From NCBI GenBank assembly GCA_023333565.1, contig JAJKFH010003229.1, positions 434,001 to 498,000 of the forward strand: a stretch of 64,000 bases of DNA, written 5' to 3'. Source of the stretch: Puffinus mauretanicus. Its lineage: Eukaryota; Chordata; Aves; Procellariiformes; Procellariidae. Position 1 is the first letter of the stretch; every line of letters begins with the position of its first letter. Below, one piece after another: positions 25,587-38,062 of the stretch. The translations under genes and the position numbers were made by a program. The notes under the pieces are model-generated. The model was given only the letters and a program-made list of their open reading frames with translations, was not told where the DNA came from and searched no databases.

Positions 25587-26400
25587 TTACACAGTTGTTT
25601 CCATCCTGCTTAGGGTCTTCACCTTAAATGTACAAATTGTCCTGCCCACAGGGATGGGAAGCAGAGCTTGTTTGAGGAAAGAGCAGATCCCCTGAGGGCA
25701 CTGCTGCCCTCCTGCCCTGTCACTGAACCCAGGAGTGCAGAGGAAGACCCCAACACCCTCACTCACCACTTCCCCCTCCTCACGGGAGCCGGGGTGGTTT
25801 TGGGGGTCACAGGCTGAGCAGTACTGTTGTGGCTCCCTTATCAACTTCTCAGCTATCTTGGCCCAATGAAACTCCTGTACTTTCCCCTGGTACAGCTTTA
25901 ACAAATCATACTGGGATTGTCTCACTTACAACTATCCAGCTGCCAACTGAGCAATCTAGTCACCCTCTTTTGCATTTCTACCAAATCAGTTTGTACAACC
26001 AAAAACTGTTTTCTTAATATAGCACAGCACACCTACTTGTGAGAACCTGCTGCTGTGCATGTTAACCAGAAGGTTTTTATTCTCAAAAGAATGTAACATT
26101 TCCACCTCACTTTTAGAACAACTTTAGGCCTTTCACTGTGAAAGATGTTACAACTCCCACCTTAAGGCACCCAGCAGTCCCCATGACTTAAGGACACCAT
26201 GGAGAAAGGAATGCCTTGGCCCAAGGCCCCTTTATTGGCCCTAAATCTTTGACCAAGTTAGATCAAGTGAACACTTAAGGAAATGCAGGACAGCTCTTTC
26301 TGGGACCATAAGCTTTGTACACGTAATCAAAGGCATCTAAAACAGTGTCCACCGTTCAGCCTAAGCTGAGAGACTTGGCTATACACATCTTTCTTTCAAA
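25587..26400 (-). mobile_element. possible degraded LTR with leader of another ERV
   Basis: On the minus strand this shows, in order, a CCAATAAAGGGGCC promoter-like motif (around 26230), an AATAAA polyadenylation signal (26076-26081), and a GC-richer leader containing GTGGTGAGTGAGG, which would suit a retroviral splice donor. The 112-codon frame at 25587-25925 ends inside it and encodes nothing I recognise. No clean TG/CA ends, PBS or target duplication could be fixed, so this is only a candidate. Confidence 0.3.
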
Positions 26401-28754
26401 AATATCATGAAAACACATAGGGAAAGTTACAATTGAAAGCAAGTTGTTGAACTGGAATGAAAGAATTGTAGATAGTTTAAAACATCTTTTCATTCTTTAT
26501 TATGTCACACTGAGACTTAAAGTATTTCTTAATGATTTAAAACAGAAAATTGAGATTTGGCATTGACACAGTCCACAGTGATAGACACTTTCATACAATC
26601 TTTAAGACAGAAATCCTGCCAGTAAAAAAACTAAGTAAATGATCATGTTATCGAATGCTTATGAGCAATGGAACTATATGAACACCTCATTTTGGATTCA
26701 GTGACTGATTCAGAAAAGAGATATAAAGGTTTCAGTTGGTGAAAATTGAATATTTTGACACAAAAACCAATATTTTTCTAGGTCTTGTTTGTAATACATT
26801 TAATTTTCATTTTTGTATTTGAATTTCAAAGACCAAATGTTATTCTGAAATTAAAAGTCTACGTATTCATTTATGAAATAGTAAAACTCAAAAAGAAATC
26901 TTTTCCTTGGCTTGGGTTTTTTTGTCAGACAATACCAGCTGGATTTGAACTTCATTAATATTTTTTTTTAATTCAAAATAATTTTTAGCACATAAATTAT
27001 TGAATATTTTATTTATGTTTGTCTAATAATATACAAATGTCATTTGAAACACAAAAGTCTTAATTCTTTACTGTAAACTCAGTACTTTTAAAAGTTACTT
27101 CTTTGAAGTGACAGAAATAAGTATTTATCTGGAGGAACTCTGCAAATATTTACCTGTTATTTACGTATATCCACTTTTTTATACTTTCTTTGAGTTTTGG
27201 TTTTGGGGGAAGACCGGAGTGGTGGGGGTGTTGAGGGGAAAAAGCAGCACTCTAAGAATATAATACCCTTAATATCTCAGTCAGGCAAACTCTTTGTAGA
27301 AATACTCAGATGTGTTCAACTGCTATGCCCTCAAATCACACCTATTTTTGTAAAGAAGTCTTCTCAAAAAAATAAGCAAAGTTTCAATATTGTTTTAGCA
27401 CTTAAAATAGATTCAGAGATAAAAAGCCCTGCAGTATCAAGGCAATAAAAAGCAACAAAAGAACAATCAATTCTTGAAGCCTGGCATTTACAACAAAACA
27501 CAGAAAATGCTTTATTCAAAACCAGAAAGATAACAGTGATGGATAAAAAGCTGTTTTAACATACAGAAAATTCAGGCTGATTTTCTCTGTGATCCTACTT
27601 AGAAAGAAAGCCTGAACTCCAGCGGGATGCAAATCATGTTAGACCATAGATACATTTCTTAGAATTGCATAAAAGCTGATTTTTTTTCCCTAATTATTTT
27701 ATCAGGCTTATGCTGGGTTAATTATAGAGTTTACAGTGTCCCTGTAGTCATGCATTTTTTAAACATTGTAGAAAGCGTAATAGTTGGTCTGTTCTGGTTA
27801 TTTAAAATATCTCACCATCAACACAACTTTGTGCTTTTATGTGGATCATATTTTGGAATACTTTATTTTGTCTTACCAGTTTTGCTCTACTCTTATCTAT
27901 TATTTACATAACTTTTCCATTTCCTGTGTGAATTAAATGGCTATCTTATCAGAAACAAAGCACAAGGAAGAAAGTTGTACTATTTATGACAAGTTTTCTC
28001 TCCTAAATACCTCAGAAACTGGAAATGTCACTCATTATATTAATATTTTATGTCTTTTATAAGATCTTTCACTCTTTTAAGGTAAAGCCCAAATAACAAA
28101 TGAGAATATGAGAAAGATACTTTATTCCTCTAATTGTTATAGAGAATGAATTATACTATTTCATACTTTTTCTTTATCTTTACTCCACTGAATTCACTCC
28201 TGGTGTATGGTAGTTATATGTTCTAGTTGCAACACAAGTACATTTTGTTTCAGAAAATAAAGTTCTGATCCACAAATGCAGCTTTCAAGTTTCCGGAATT
28301 GAGGGAATTTTTACATTTGCAGGTCTTATAAATGGCATTCCAACACAATGAACACAATGGAAATAAACATAAGTCTCTAAATGTGGTAAAAGTTTCAGTA
28401 GAGCAAGAGCTCTTGTAAAATCCTGTAGGAAGTAAAGGTGGAGTTAGTCATCAATCCAGGAGTCCGAAGGAAATCATGCAATGCAGAGAAGACAATTTGG
28501 TTTGAATATAACCATAGACAAATTTTTCTTTTAAATTAATTAGTGTGTTATTCTACTTAACTTCTTTTGCTTCCTCCAGAAAATATTGACATTTGACGGA
28601 AAGAATGGTGGGATAGTTGTGCTAACCTGTGTTGAGTTGCTGGTGAAAAAGAAGTCACAGTGTTTAATTCTAATAAATGCTGAAGATAGTGGGAGGGTTT
28701 TCTAAATTGTCTGAGTATTTAGACTCAGAATTCAGTGTAAAGTAGGTACTGCTT
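26401..28754. other. AT-rich noncoding DNA
   Basis: No gene or recognisable repeat is visible before the next provirus. Confidence 0.55.
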
Positions 28755-29328
28755 TGTCGTGGTTTAACCTGGCAGCAGCCAAATACCACGCAGCCGCTCG
28801 CTCACCCCCCCGCCGGGTGGGATGGGGGACAGAATCAGAAGGGTAGAAGTGAGAAAAACTCGTGGGTTGAGATAAAGACAGTTTAATAGGGAAAGCAAAA
28901 GCCGAGCACGCAAGCAAAGCAAAACAAGGAATTCATTCACCACTTCCCATCGGCAGGCAGGTGTTCAGCCATCGCCAGGAAAGCAGGGCTCCATCACGCG
29001 TAACGGTTACTTGGGAAGACAAATGCCATCACTCCAAACGCCCCCCCTCCTTCTTCTTCACCCAGCCTTATATGCTGAGCATGACGTCATATGGTATGGA
29101 ATAGCCCATTGGCCAGCTGGGCCAGCCGTCCTGGCCACGATCCTTTCCAGCTCCCTGCACATCTGGCAGGGCATGGGAAGATGAAAGTCTTTGACTAGTG
29201 TAAACAATACCTAGCAACAACCAAAACATCAGTGTGTCATCAACATTATTCTCATACTACATCCAAAACACAGCACTATACCACTTAAGAGGAAGAAAAT
29301 CAACTCCATCCCAGCCAAAACCAGGACA
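28755..29328 (-). mobile_element. 3' LTR of the short provirus (A subtype)
   Basis: 574 bp, TG to CA, starting TGTCCTGGTTTTGGCTGG in LTR orientation and ending CCACGACA. It carries CRE TGACGTCA (29082-29089) and a TATATAAGG box directly downstream of it. Confidence 0.93.
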
Positions 29329-29347
29329 GTATCCACCCCTATTCCAT
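29329..29347 (-). promoter_or_regulatory. polypurine tract
   Basis: Directly outside the 3' LTR the minus strand reads GGAATAGGGGTGGATAC, nearly the same as GAATAAGGGGTGGATAT before the LTR at 44121. It is the expected plus-strand primer site. Confidence 0.75.
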
Positions 29348-29800
29348 ACCATTTACATCATGCTCAGGTCCCACACTATCCAATACATTCTCATTACCCA
29401 CCATCCCCCTTCCCATCCTTTGATATAATACACAGATATCATTCCCTTAGTCTATGGACCACCCCTGTAAAATGTCCATAAAATATCCATAAATGTACAC
29501 AAAATGTCCACTGCATTCATTTAGTCCATGACTTCGGGCTCCATCTGTTATGGTGGTCACTCAGGTCAGCAGAGGTGGTATGTTGCGTGGAGTTATTGGG
29601 CACTAAAGTCGGCTCAGGTCGGGTCACTGCTGCACTCGCGCTGCTTCTTGTAAAGCTTGTCCTCCATTGGTTCAGGTGGTTCCTGCTATAGTAAATCCTA
29701 TAACATGCAACTCAAATCACAGGTTACAACAATTTAAAGGTATATCCATTACAATCTCCACCCCTGGTCCCTTTGGGCCAGACCATAGGGTTTAACATTG
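29348..29800 (-). other. 3' untranslated region and unique segment of the short provirus
   Basis: The LTR-proximal part matches the 3' untranslated region of the long provirus (for example AAGTCATGGACTAAATGAA at about 29517-29535, corresponding to 43942-43960). Upstream of it in element orientation is about 200 bp not seen in the long provirus. No ORF of note. Confidence 0.7.
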
Positions 29801-29819
29801 CAATGAACTCCTCCCCTTG

Positions 29820-30385
29820 CCCCTGCTCCGACTTGGACTTATCCATAGACTGCAGTCTCTGAGGGGTGTACCTGCTCCAAGTGGAGCCTTACCGATGAGC
29901 CACAGTCTCTCCAGGGGTATACCTGCTGCGGCACAGACTTGTCCACAGCCACAGTCGCTTCGAGGTGCACCAGTCCCAGCGTGGCCTTACCCACAGCCAC
30001 AGTCCCTTCAGAAGTAAACCTGCTCCAACATGGCCTTACCCATGGTTGCAATCTCTCCAGGGGTATACCTCCCCTGTCATGGGCTTATCCACGGCCACAC
30101 GCTTTGAGGTGCTCCAGCATGACCTCATGCATAGCCACTGACGCTTCAAGGTGTACCTGCTGCAGCATGGACTTATCCACGGCCACAGATGCTTCGAGGT
30201 GTACCTTCTCCAGCGTGGACTTATCCTTAGGCCACAATCCCTTCAGAGGTATACCCACTGTGGCACAGACATAACCACGGCCACAGACGCTTCGAGGTGT
30301 ACCTGCTTGGGCATGGGCTTATCCACAGTCACAGACGCCTCGGGGTGTCCTGTCCCGCATGGACTCAGCCACAGGTCACAGTCCC
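29820..30385 (-). repeat. 48-bp (16-codon) tandem array in the short provirus
   Basis: Unit cores fall near 29952, 30001, 30140, 30188, 30236, 30286 and 30334, close to 48 bp apart, and degenerate units fill the rest, roughly 11-12 in all. On the minus strand one frame reads as 16-residue units of the form HLEA(T/S)VAVDKS..QQV, open over about four units (29839-30051) and again at the other end. A stop shared with the copy at 10178-11420 interrupts the frame between them, so it is not one continuous ORF. Confidence 0.85.
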
Positions 30386-30723
30386 TTCGATTCGAGTTCA
30401 CGCTGCAGTTCCAGCCTGTCCAGCACAGCAGCACAGAAGCAGCAGCGATGCCCTGGCCCTCTGCCAGCCCAGGCGCATCCCCATTGCTGTTATCAGAACG
30501 TTCCCAGGCACAGCACAGTAAGACGATCAGCAGTGCAGCGGTACAGCAAGCAGCGAGAGCAAAAAAGCAGCCACTAACGAGCACAAGACTCTAATACACA
30601 TTAAGGCAAGCAAGCCCCATGGCAAGCACAAGAGCCTGCGAATTAATAGCTAAACAGCAGTAACAGCTATAAATTCAATCTAGCACATTCCAGTCAAACC
30701 TGTCATTATCTCGAACCCTTCGA
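30386..30723 (-). other. leader of the short provirus
   Basis: This lies between PBS and array. It contains GAATTTATAGCTGTTACTG, corresponding to GAATTTATATCTGTTAACA of the long provirus just before its gag ATG. A minus-strand frame (30243-30584) would encode a very hydrophobic start (CFFALAACCTAALLIVLLCC) but has no ATG and a TAG directly upstream. It may be a decayed relic of the hydrophobic Gag N-terminus seen at 38689. Confidence 0.55.
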
Positions 30724-30741
30724 GTCCCTGTTCGGGCGCCA
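30724..30741 (-). promoter_or_regulatory. primer binding site, tRNA-Lys3 type
   Basis: On the minus strand the 18 bases are TGGCGCCCGAACAGGGAC, a perfect tRNA-Lys3 type PBS. The other two PBSs of this family in the window are of the tRNA-Lys1,2 type, while the sequences on both sides are homologous. It starts 8 nt after the LTR end. Confidence 0.9.
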
Positions 30742-30749
30742 AAAAGGAC

Positions 30750-31322
30750 TGTCGTGGTTTAACCTGGCCGCAGCCAAATACCACGCAGCCGCTCGCTCAC
30801 CCCACCGCCGGGTGGGATGGGGAGAGAATCAGAAGGGTAAAAGTGAGAAAACTCATGGGTTGAGATAAAGACAGTTTAATAGGGAAAACAAAAGCCGCGC
30901 ACGCAAGCAAAGCAAAGCAAGGAATTCATTCACCACTTCCCATCGGCAGGCAGGTGTTCAGCCATCGCCAGGAAAGCAGGGCTCCATCACGCGTAACGGT
31001 TACTTGGGAAGACAAACGCCATCACTCCGAACGCCCCCCCTCCTTCTTCTTCACCTAGCCTTATATGCTGAGCATGACGTCACATGGTATGGAATAGCCT
31101 ATTGGCCAGCTGGGCCAGCCGTCCTGGCCACGCTCCCTCCCAGCCCCCTGCACATCTGGCAGGGCATGGGAAGACAAAAAGTCCTTGACTAGCATAAACA
31201 ATACCTAGCAACAACCAAAACATCAGTGTGCCATCAACATTATTCTCACACTACATCCAAAACACAGCATTATACCAGTTAATAGGAAGAAAATCAACTC
31301 CATCCCAGCCAAAACCAGGACA
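30750..31322 (-). mobile_element. 5' LTR of the short provirus (A subtype)
   Basis: 573 bp, the pair of 28755-29328. CRE TGACGTCA is at 31075-31082, followed by the TATATAAGG box in LTR orientation. Confidence 0.93.
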
Positions 31323-33764
31323 TGTTTGAACCTGTAAATAGCTGCCTCTCATGTTCTTTACGGATGTCATTGGAAACATTGTAGGATCCTATAATTCTAA
31401 TTTTTTCTAAATTCCCAGAAATTTCTAAACAATAAACAACCAATGCAGACTCACATGGGCTTTCTGTAATAGTTTACTAGTATGATGTAAGAATCATGTA
31501 TTGTGTTTCTTCACATTTGACAGTGAAAAAATAAAAATTACACATCAAGTCTCTCTACTGATAGATTTAAACCCTCATCTAAGAGTTACTAACTTCTCTG
31601 CAAACAACATGTATTTTACCGCTAAAAAAATTGTCTATCAGAATTCTGTTTGAAAGTCAAAACAGACTTTTGGTTTGCATGATGCTCATCTATTTATTTT
31701 TTTCACCACTTAATCTTTTATTACATAATCACAATGACTTTACAACCATATATTCATTGAATTGCTTAAATGTTTCTTAGATGCTTCTTTTTTCATTCTG
31801 GTCAACCAGCTAAAAAAATCCCTTTTCTAAATAACATAATTATTATTGCATTTAGATTAAGTTCAAACAAAACTTTTTCTGTCTTTTTGATTTTCCCGTT
31901 GTAGTCTGTCTTTGAAATGCATATCTTGAGGCACAGGGAGTCTACATCACAAAGATTTAAACCTGTATTTTTTCACTTTAGCAACAGGTTAACAAGTTTT
32001 ACTTTTATCATTTCTTCCTCTTGCACAATATCACTTCATGCGAATCTCACTTAGAACTTGTCATATTTTTAGTTGTCAACTATTGCATGATTAGACAGTG
32101 AGGGCATTTTAGAAGAAACATTTTTTTGATCTTTAACTCCATATCCAAACATACTAGAAAATATTATGAAATCACCTAATAAAAGTTTTTTGCATAAAAT
32201 TAATTTAAATAGGCATTTGAAAATAAAAATTATATATTTAACTGATTAGCATATTGACAATATTCAGGAATATTATAAAAATTAAACAAGTACTTACATT
32301 CTAATGGTTAATTAAATGTTCAAAGCATCTATTAGTTTATTTCGAAATAGCATCTAGTGTGTTTGGATACAGAGTTAAATCTGTAGATACGTTCAGTTTT
32401 AATATTGCTGCAATACATTTAAGATTACTACTGTTGTCTTTGTTCTCTCAGCAGCTAAAAATGCTCTATAAGGCAGGTAGAAATGCTCTATAGAGGTATG
32501 AAATTAAAACTAACGTAATATTTTTATTGGCAAAATCAGCAAAAGAATGGCTTTTTATTCCAGATCAAGGACAAAGACGGTTTTGGTTTATATTAAAAAA
32601 AAAAAAAAATTCAAAGGGGAAAATAAATCACTTTATTCTAGCTACTAATTACCTCAAACTTGCAGGAAGTTTGTAAACCTCTTTATTTTAAAGTAATGCT
32701 AATCCCACTGAAGAAATCTGAAATGCAAACAGAATAATAAGAACAAATTAAAGATGAATTTTCAAGAATTTGATTTTCATTCTCCACAGCTTGATCAACT
32801 CTTGTATATTACATCAAAGATATCAGCTAGCAATCATAATGCAGTTACTTTTTTGTTAAGATATTGTGATAAATCATGCCTTTAAATACCTGTTTTTGAC
32901 ATATTTGTAGAAAGAAGCATAGTCAATTGTCATTAAAAAATACTCTCCAGTAAAAGAACAAAGTATTTTTGCTATATACCCTGATTATGGTATACTGGTT
33001 TTCTAGAAGGACCCTTTTATGGGGAATCTGATTGAAATCAGTTACCCTGACCAGGTAGGATAAGAAGATGCATTTCACAGGTGTGGTAGAACCCATGCAA
33101 AGGAAGATGGCATATTCGGCACAGAGCATCTGCTAAAATAGAAGGGACCCCAGACCCCCAGTAGCATGAGAGAAGGTTGGTGCTGGCGAGGGTAGGCATC
33201 TGTGCACCTGCAAGCTTGCAGGTTGGCTGCTGCCAAGCATAACCCATGACTGTGTTTTGCCTGTCCTCAGTTTACACTGTTCACATAAGCCTTGTTTCCG
33301 TAGGAAGAAAAAGGATAGTGGTTTTGGTTGGTGTCTCATCATGTCACTTAATGATTTTTCCATGTGTCCTAGGAGACAGACTCCCTCTGCTTCTGCAAAT
33401 TAGCAAGCCAGGCAGGGGATCACTGTAAGACAACGTGGCAAGTAAGACAATTTCTCCCCAGGATACTACAGAAATTAATTTACTGAAGCTCCTAAGGCAG
33501 ATGGTTACAGACTTCGGTATGGAGGAGAAAAACAGCTCCATTTCAGTGGTGATCGTCCTGTTACCCTTCCAGTGTGTGAGCAGGAACATACGCTGCTTTA
33601 AACCCTGCTATCTTTGGATCCATACTGTGGCTGCCTCCAGACAGGATCAGGAGGAAGTAGAAAGTTTAAATCAATGGCAACATTTCAGCATCTCTTCTCC
33701 AAATGAGAAGACATAGGGGACATCATTGAATAGTGAGCTTTAATGCAGATTAGTTCAACCAGGG
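31323..33764. other. noncoding DNA, no gene recognised
   Basis: AT-rich to about 33050, with an A tract near 32597-32609; somewhat more GC after that. Open frames of 60-93 codons at 33133-33716 have no recognisable domain and overlap each other on both strands. Confidence 0.5.
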
Positions 33765-34531
33765 GAAGGTCAAAGTTCTGTACCTGGGAAGGAACAACCT
33801 CATGCACCAATATATGCAGGGGACCACCTAGCTGGAAAGCAGCTTGGCAGAAAAGGCCCTGGGGGACCTGGTGGACAACAGGTTGAACATGAGCCAGCAA
33901 TGTGCCCTTGTGACAAAGAAGGCTAATGGTGTCCTGGGCTGCATTAGGAGGAGTGTTGCCAGCAGGTGGAGGGAGGTGATCCTCCCCATCTACTCAGCAC
34001 TGGTGAGACCACACCTGGTGTGCTGTGTCCAGTTCTGGGTTCCTCATTGCAAGAGAGTCATGGGCATACTAGAGAGAATCCAACGAAGTGCCACAAAAAT
34101 GAGTAAGGGACTGGAGCATCTCTCCTGTGAGGAAAGGCTGAGGGAGCCGGGACTCTTTAGCCTTGAGCAGAGAAGGGTCGGGAGTGGAGAGGTGTGTGTG
34201 GATCTTACCAATGTATATAAATACCTGAAAGTTGGGTGCAAAAAGGGTGCAACCAGACATTTTCAGTGGTGCCCAGTGGCAGGACAAGAGGCAATGGGCA
34301 CAAACTGAAGCATGGGAGTTTCCATCTGAACATAGGGAAACACTATCTTACTGAGTGGGTGACTGAGCACTAGGCCAGGTTGCCCAGGGAGTTTGCAGTG
34401 TCTCCATCCCTGAATATATTCAAAAGACATCTGGACATGGTCCTGGGCAACTGGCCATAGGTGGTCCTGCTTCAGCAGGGGGCTTGGCCCAGAAGATCTC
34501 CAGAGGTTCCTTCCAACCTCAGCCATTCTGT
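33765..34531 (+). mobile_element. CR1 LINE, 5'-truncated
   Basis: The frame from 33844 to 34308 encodes the CR1 Pol tail ([20 protein letters not shown], then a [13 protein letters not shown] block). After a frame break it runs on through the typical 3' segment to CAGAGGTTCCTTCCAACCTC and ATTCTGTGAC. It is a different CR1 subfamily from those at 14292 and 58576, as judged by the 3' end. Confidence 0.9.
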
Positions 34532-34735
34532 GACTCTTCACAGCCGGGCAGCGTTTTGCCCTTCCTTACCCAGGCTCTCCCCGAGGCGCCGCCACCGTGG
34601 CTGCGGGGCTCAGCCCTGCCCTGCGGGGGGTGGGTTGGAGCCGGCTGGAACCGGCTGTGTCCGGCACGGGGCAGCCCCGGCTGCTCCTCACAGAGGCCCC
34701 CCTGCAGCCCCCTGCCAGCACAGGACACAGACACA
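34532..34735. other. GC-rich patch abutting the CR1
   Basis: About 200 bp with high GC, several CpGs and an imperfect palindrome around GAGCCGGCTGGAACCGGCTG. The short frames on both strands are by-products of composition. Identity unknown. Confidence 0.5.
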
Positions 34736-37557
34736 CAATATACCATGAATTTTTTTTCCAGTTACGGATTTTTCTTCTACTGTTTAATATTTTAAAGTAT
34801 GCGCTTATTACCATTTTTTTTTTACTCATCTATTTTCATTAGTGAAAAGATACAGAGTAATTTTCACTAGATAAAAAATACAGTAAAAACTATTTTTGGA
34901 AGTTCTTTGTATTATAAATGGTGCTAACTGGAGCTCAAGCTAGTAATCCTGTCGCAGGCTGCCTTTCTTACGCCTTTTCCACTTCACCCTCCTGTAACCC
35001 CTGCATCCCCTTCACAGCTTCCTGCAGGTCACTCAGCCCTCAGATTTGTGAAACTACTGTAAAGCCGCTAGTTCCAAGGGTCTCAAGCTCGGCTCTGTGT
35101 CTATACTCGTAGCAGCCAAATACAAATCACTAGAGATTTAGCAGTCAATGAATTCTGCTTTTACACAAGTAAAATCAGATAATCTGCCTAGCAACCAAGC
35201 CAGCAGGATCTCATAGAGCTGGGTGAAAATTCCATGTTCCCTAAATCTTTCAATCTCCACTTTCTGGGAAGAGAGAAACTGGTTACTTGTCCTTTCTAGT
35301 TTATCTAAGCTCAGGCTTCAAGGAGACAAGAGACTGGAAATGTTTTTTTCTCTCTAAAGCCCTTCTACAAGCATAGAGTAGCAAAATATAATAAAATTTT
35401 CATTTTCACAACTCTGTAAGAATATTGACATCTCATTCAGAGGTAGAAAACTCAAATTAAAGGCTCAGTTTTCATAGGAATTTTTTTTCCATTCTGTGTA
35501 TGAAATGTTGGTGAAAGAAGAAATGTTCCTTACATACCAAACCGTGCTTTTAACTTCCAAACATCGGTAAAAGCATATTTACAAAAAATCTGTCTCAGCA
35601 AAGATCAGTTATAAATTTAAATACATATCTGTGTATAAAAATCTGTTCACTCTTTTTGTGCAAAACAACTTCACGTTGAGGCATAAGTGATCGAGTTACT
35701 GAGGATTTTTTGCAGAGGTGCACTCATAATAGCAAGAACATGACTTAAGATACAGAGATTTTTATCTAGAGAGAGACACCTAAGCTTCTCTTTTCTTTGA
35801 TCCTAAGGGAATGCAAACCTTTCCCTCTCTTAGGAGATGCAAGACAAATATTAAATCCTTTCACTATTACAGGGGTCAATAGCAAAGCAGCTAGCAGGGA
35901 TAAAGAAATAGGGGCCACATGGTCAGGCAGTCCTGAATTGGCTCAGTAGCCTACCTGAAGGACTGGGTGCCAGGCCTACTGTGTTGACATTGCAGACTGA
36001 ATGAGCTCTGCGGCATCAAATTAAAATAGAGTACAGATCGCTCATTCTGCTGTTCACCCAATGGTGCCTTTCTGTAAGATGATTATTTCAGAATTAAGAT
36101 GGTCAAACTCACTAGCCTTCCCTCTTACAATGGCAGCCAGCTTTGGGGGAAATGACAAAGTCCACAGAGAAAGAGGAAGAGCTAGCAATGGAAAAGAGCT
36201 AGCTTATTGGCCAATTAAGGCTGCCATTTTGTTAGGATACCTAGCTCAGTCACAGTGACTACTCAGTACAGAATTATTTTCAGCAGCTTTGTGTACCAGT
36301 AGTACATTTCAGCCATATATCCACTACATAAAGATTAAGATCTGTAATTAATGTAAATCAGCACTGACATTAAAGGAAGAGAAGTTATCCAGGCAGGTAG
36401 AGAGAGGCAATAATAAAAACAAACAAAACCCCACAAAACTTTCCCGGACATTATTCAGTCCTCTGAAAGAGTACATAAGAAAAAATGGATCTTCATTTCA
36501 CATTCTGAGAACTATGGAAAAAATAATAAATATTTTTATAATTTCATGTCCTATATGGATTTGAATCTTAAATGTAATTGTGATTATGGATGTATTTTTC
36601 TTTCAATGCACATCAATATTAATACCTTAGATACACAGAGCACACACTGAGAGGATAATTTGCCCCTTAAATGTGCAAATCCTATTACAATATTTGTCTA
36701 AAGGCTGGATTAATATTGAGTTGGTGCTTTTGCTAGCTCATCATAATTTTATCAGTGCATATACTTGAACTATGAGAATGCTAATAACTCACACAGCAGG
36801 CACTACATGTTATAATGGAGTCCAATTACTTTTGACTATTCAAATATGTTGCAAATTTCAAAGACAGTTCCCATCTGACTACTTTTTCAAGAAAATGCCA
36901 AGTTACTAAGTCTTCATCTGTTTAAAAAGGAAGGTTTTTAAAATGCTAAGTAGTAAACCACATCACCTCATTTCATTTGTACCTAATTGGACCATAATAA
37001 TTTTTCTTTCATTTTTCACATCATCTAACTCTTTGTAAATAAATTTCTTATGGAAAAGACTCCAGAACACCTGTTGTTTATTTTGATAATGAATTCCACA
37101 TTTTCACCTTTGCTCCATAGTCAATCTCATAAAGAATTAAAAGAGAAATTTCTCTGTCAAGATACTTTTCTGAAAAGATTCAGGATGTTTTTTAGCAGTG
37201 ACCTATATGTGGTTTTACCTTAAATGAAGATATCACAAGTTCACCTTGATTTATTTACATGTTTCAAGAAGTTATCTGTCCATCATGTTTACTAGAGCAG
37301 CTAACAAGTCTGATATCTGATTTGTGACAGTATCAGATGGCTCAAGAGCTGACAGAGACTTTTAAAGACCCATCCAGTCTGTGGATTTAAATTAGCAAAT
37401 GTAATCCAAGCCTGCAGCTACCAAACTAATGATCAGCTATGTCTAGGAGTAAAAAATGATAGGGGCTTTTGTGACAAAGGTGAGGACAGAGAGGACATGA
37501 AAAGTTTAATTCTAGTAACATTCTTACCACCTTGACGAAACTTGTGCTATATATGAA
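34736..37557. other. AT-rich noncoding DNA
   Basis: I see no gene or recognisable repeat here. Open frames stay under 70 codons. Confidence 0.55.
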
Positions 37558-38062
37558 TGTCGTGGTTTAACCCCAGCCAGCAAAAATAAATGCCACGCAG
37601 CCGCTCGATCACCCCCCCGCCCCGGTGGGATGGGGGAGAGAATCGGGAGGGCACAAGTAGGAAAGCTCCCGGGTTGAGATAAAAACAGTTTAATAATTGA
37701 AATAAAACTAAGTAGAACAGTAAAATAACAATGAGAACAACAACAATAACAGAATACACAAAACAGGCAATGCACGATACAACCGCTCACCGACCGCCGA
37801 CCGCGTGTCACGAACGGGGGGCGAGCCCCCCCCACACACCTGGTTTTTATACTGAGCATGATGTCACATGGTATAGAATACCCCATTGGCCAGCTGGGTC
37901 CACCACCCCGGCTGCGCTCCCCCCTCCCAGTGCAAGCATCACCCAGCAACAGCCAAAGCATCAATGGGCCATCAACGCTCCTTTCACACCGAACCCAAAA
38001 CACAGCACACCCCCCAAGCTACTGGGAAGAAAGTTAACCCTGTCCCAGCTGGAACCAGGACA
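37558..38062 (-). mobile_element. solo LTR of the long ERVL-like provirus family (B subtype)
   Basis: 505 bp, from TGTCCTGGTTCCAGCTGG to TTAAACCACGACA in LTR orientation. It is flanked by a perfect 5-bp target duplication ATGAA (37553-37557 and 38063-38067). It is close to the 3' LTR at 44121-44633, sharing the TATAAAAACCAGG promoter region and the AT-rich R/U5. The clean duplication shows it arose by LTR-LTR recombination of a full provirus at this site. Confidence 0.95.

Larger units (their letters stand above)
28755..31322 (-). mobile_element. complete short, non-autonomous ERVL-family provirus
   Basis: Two same-orientation LTRs (30750-31322 as 5', 28755-29328 as 3') flank only about 1.4 kb. 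The flanks TGCTT (28750-28754) and TGTTT (31323-31327) form a 5-bp target duplication with one transition. Internal order in minus orientation is PBS, leader with the motif GAATTTATAGCTGTTA, a 48-bp repeat array, a unique segment, a 3' untranslated region and a polypurine tract. The start of the leader and the 3' untranslated region align with 38607-38690 and roughly 43920-44120 of the long provirus, but gag, protease, RT and integrase are absent. The two LTRs differ at roughly 5% of sites by eye, so it is not very recent. Confidence 0.9.

Noticed and set aside
25587..25925. 112-codon minus-strand frame as a host gene
   Set aside because: No recognisable domain and no exon context; the surroundings look more like a retroviral leader.
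29820..30385. CRISPR-like array
   Set aside because: Units are contiguous 48-bp tandem repeats without unique spacers, inside a retroelement of an evidently eukaryotic genome.
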